A DNA stretch of 64,000 nt from Bacillus sp. sid0103 (GTDB taxonomy: Bacteria; Bacillota; Bacilli; Bacillales_B; DSM-18226): contig NZ_JAHUWN010000011.1 in the NCBI RefSeq assembly GCF_019219025.1, positions 124,001 to 188,000 on the forward strand, written 5' to 3'. Of this stretch, positions 63,701 to 64,000 are shown in pieces. Position 1 is the first letter of the stretch, and each line of letters opens with the position of its first letter. Both the position numbers and the translations under genes were made by a program. The notes under the pieces are model-generated. The model was not told the DNA's origin. It was given only the letters and a program-made list of their open reading frames with translations, and did not search any database.

Positions 63701-63999
63701 GGGTTCGTTACAACAGCAACACTTTCTTTAAAATAATCGGCAATATTTTTTCGTTCAGGGTTAAGTGCAGCTAGAGGTGCATCATGACCAAGCGAACGAA
63801 TTGGTTCTACACCTTTTTCCGCCATTTGTTCGATTAATTGGATGTGATCTCTTTCCCAACCAAATGCTTTATATTGTCCATTATGGATTTTGTCAGGATA
63901 AGTCATTGTAACTGTTTTTCCTAATGAAGGAGGAAGCAAACGCGCTCTAGCCTCATTGATATTTAACTTTTCAGAAAAACGGGAAAAGACTTCAGATTG
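60739..63999 (-). CDS. gltB: Glutamate synthase large subunit (5' partial)
   Basis: The frame runs off the right edge, so the N-terminal glutaminase domain and part of the central domain are outside. The visible 1086 residues include the FMN/2-oxoglutarate barrel (ISSMSFGSQNETAFRAYAEG, GQGAKPGEGGHLPGSKVTAK, SPSNNHDIYSIEDLAQMI). The iron-sulfur cysteines are in CTTCRGCHLDTCHVG. The C-terminal GXGXG beta-helix domain is intact (GGQDGVGKTSFGG, GNIGSNANIKGFAFEYMTNG). With glutamine and 2-oxoglutarate it makes two glutamates. Called gltA in B. subtilis. The full protein should be about 1500 residues. Confidence 0.95.
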   Translation of the reverse strand, partial: QSEVFSRFSEKLNINEARARLLPPSLGKTVTMTYPDKIHNGQYKAFGWERDHIQLIEQMAEKGVEPIRSLGHDAPLAALNPERKNIADYFKESVAVVTNPAIDRDRETEHFSTRVIIGKRPTLFNKDNNETIIELTTPLLLEGKAGFDLSESLGQPSFDQVVSHFQEQKLVTFISTTFQKEEKFEQALDRLANEAVQAVQAGKTLLVLDDAKAHQEDSYWIDPHLVTSVIDQALVKAEIRRDCSLVLRSAAIRSLHDIITAFGLGADLISPYYMFLTVLDETSKPLTNLYSALTKGLEKVISTIGIHELRGYGRLFSSIGLHEDIANLLNIVNFFGSKELETDFEAMKLDALSRAEDYHNEKERVGKTFHLFPRIWKAIGEVAATGDYNVYRDKITEQETENPTTIRHLVQLKQSKKQISPADVDLRVGEHDLPFLISSMSFGSQNETAFRAYAEGADRLNMVSLNGEGGEIKDMLGKYPKTRGQQIASGRFGVNAELLNSSNLLEIKIGQGAKPGEGGHLPGSKVTAKVAEARNATLGSDLISPSNNHDIYSIEDLAQMILELKTANDQAKIAVKVPVVPNIGTIAVGIAKAGADIITLSGFDGGTGAARIHALQHVGLPVEIGVKAAHNALLESGLRHKVELWADGGMKSAMDVMKIMLLGANRVGFGTLSMLAIGCTTCRGCHLDTCHVGIATQIESEAQAKEHGLRRFVPRQLDLAVQGIMNLFTAFATELKDLSASIGVRNLQDVVGRSDLLEQMKGQGQLSLSYLLKPLEISQFAKNEASKSIEEVQMQVAVGAEYLDGSVDQLHSSREFTSVTSEQRVLGSRVSCHRVRGRLDGSYKQLPSVQLKYKEGSIPGNGLGAYNSEGIEITVNGGGQDGVGKTSFGGNIQILKSKGKNGQYYNGSVGKGFGYGAQKGLLIAQGNADARAGIRLSGADLIIGGTVKKALPENEAGNIGSNANIKGFAFEYMTNGRGLVLGDPGPWICAGMTGGVVYIRQQPEMRLTKEAIQRRIAKGAKVSVTDLNEKGKQDINELLTKYTDLLEQNGQAEEAQQLRELLTNVENHFVQVIPVKEQADPSVSTE

Positions 64000-64000
64000 A

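Overview
The window reads as a chromosomal segment of a low-GC, spore-forming Bacillaceae. The support is strong AAGGAGG-type ribosome binding sites, frequent GTG/TTG starts, two small acid-soluble spore proteins (SspK, SspE), and a right half that keeps the gene order I know from the Bacillus subtilis yfhD-to-ygaE region. The family relationship to Bacillus/Neobacillus-like organisms is an inference; the species cannot be named from the sequence alone.

Layout. 1-5.3 kb is accessory: the 3' end of a HlyD-type efflux adaptor, an EamA exporter flanked by two decayed direct repeats, an orphan TubZ/FtsZ-like GTPase, a DUF3291 pseudogene and a TetR regulator. 5.4-9.1 kb holds a YgjP-type metallopeptidase, a DUF1456 protein, the SelO AMPylase, a PhnB-like protein and a HesB-fold protein. 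9.2-13.7 kb is a catabolic cassette: IclR regulator, acylating acetaldehyde dehydrogenase, 4-hydroxy-2-oxovalerate aldolase and GntP permease. 13.9-22.7 kb carries an HD-GYP protein, a palindromic 52-bp tandem array, a glutathione peroxidase/OhrR-type operon with an operator-like repeat, a VWA-like fragment, a methyltransferase, a half-length UvrC relative, a POT peptide transporter and a TipA-like MerR regulator. 22.9-28.6 kb is a five-gene peptide ABC transporter. 28.8-30.2 kb has aroK and aroD.

30.6-43 kb is nearly the whole arginine pathway: argC-argJ-argB-argD-carA-carB-argF as one tightly packed or overlapping run behind a promoter overlapped by ARG boxes, then argG and argH. CarAB supplies carbamoyl phosphate, ArgF makes citrulline and ArgGH finish arginine. 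A SAM-I riboswitch then controls a homoserine dehydrogenase, followed by two glycosyltransferases, one fused to a LamG-like domain.

47.6-60.5 kb is the conserved block yfhD, yfhE, yfhF, recX, (SDR), yfhH, sspK, yfhJ, yfhP, mutY, yfhS, fabL, sspE, ygaB, ygaC, ygaD, ygaE. It is interrupted by a second 52-bp palindromic array. The window ends inside the large subunit of glutamate synthase on the minus strand.

Repeats are a major theme. There are two 52-bp palindromic arrays, both between convergent genes. A 183-bp MITE-like element has two full copies, one internally deleted copy and one mini copy. A second dispersed family begins TGTCTAGC and ends GCGCTTTTC. A perfect 25-bp inverted repeat is built on GGTGTCAGGCACC. 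The least expected gene is the orphan TubZ-like cytoskeletal GTPase.
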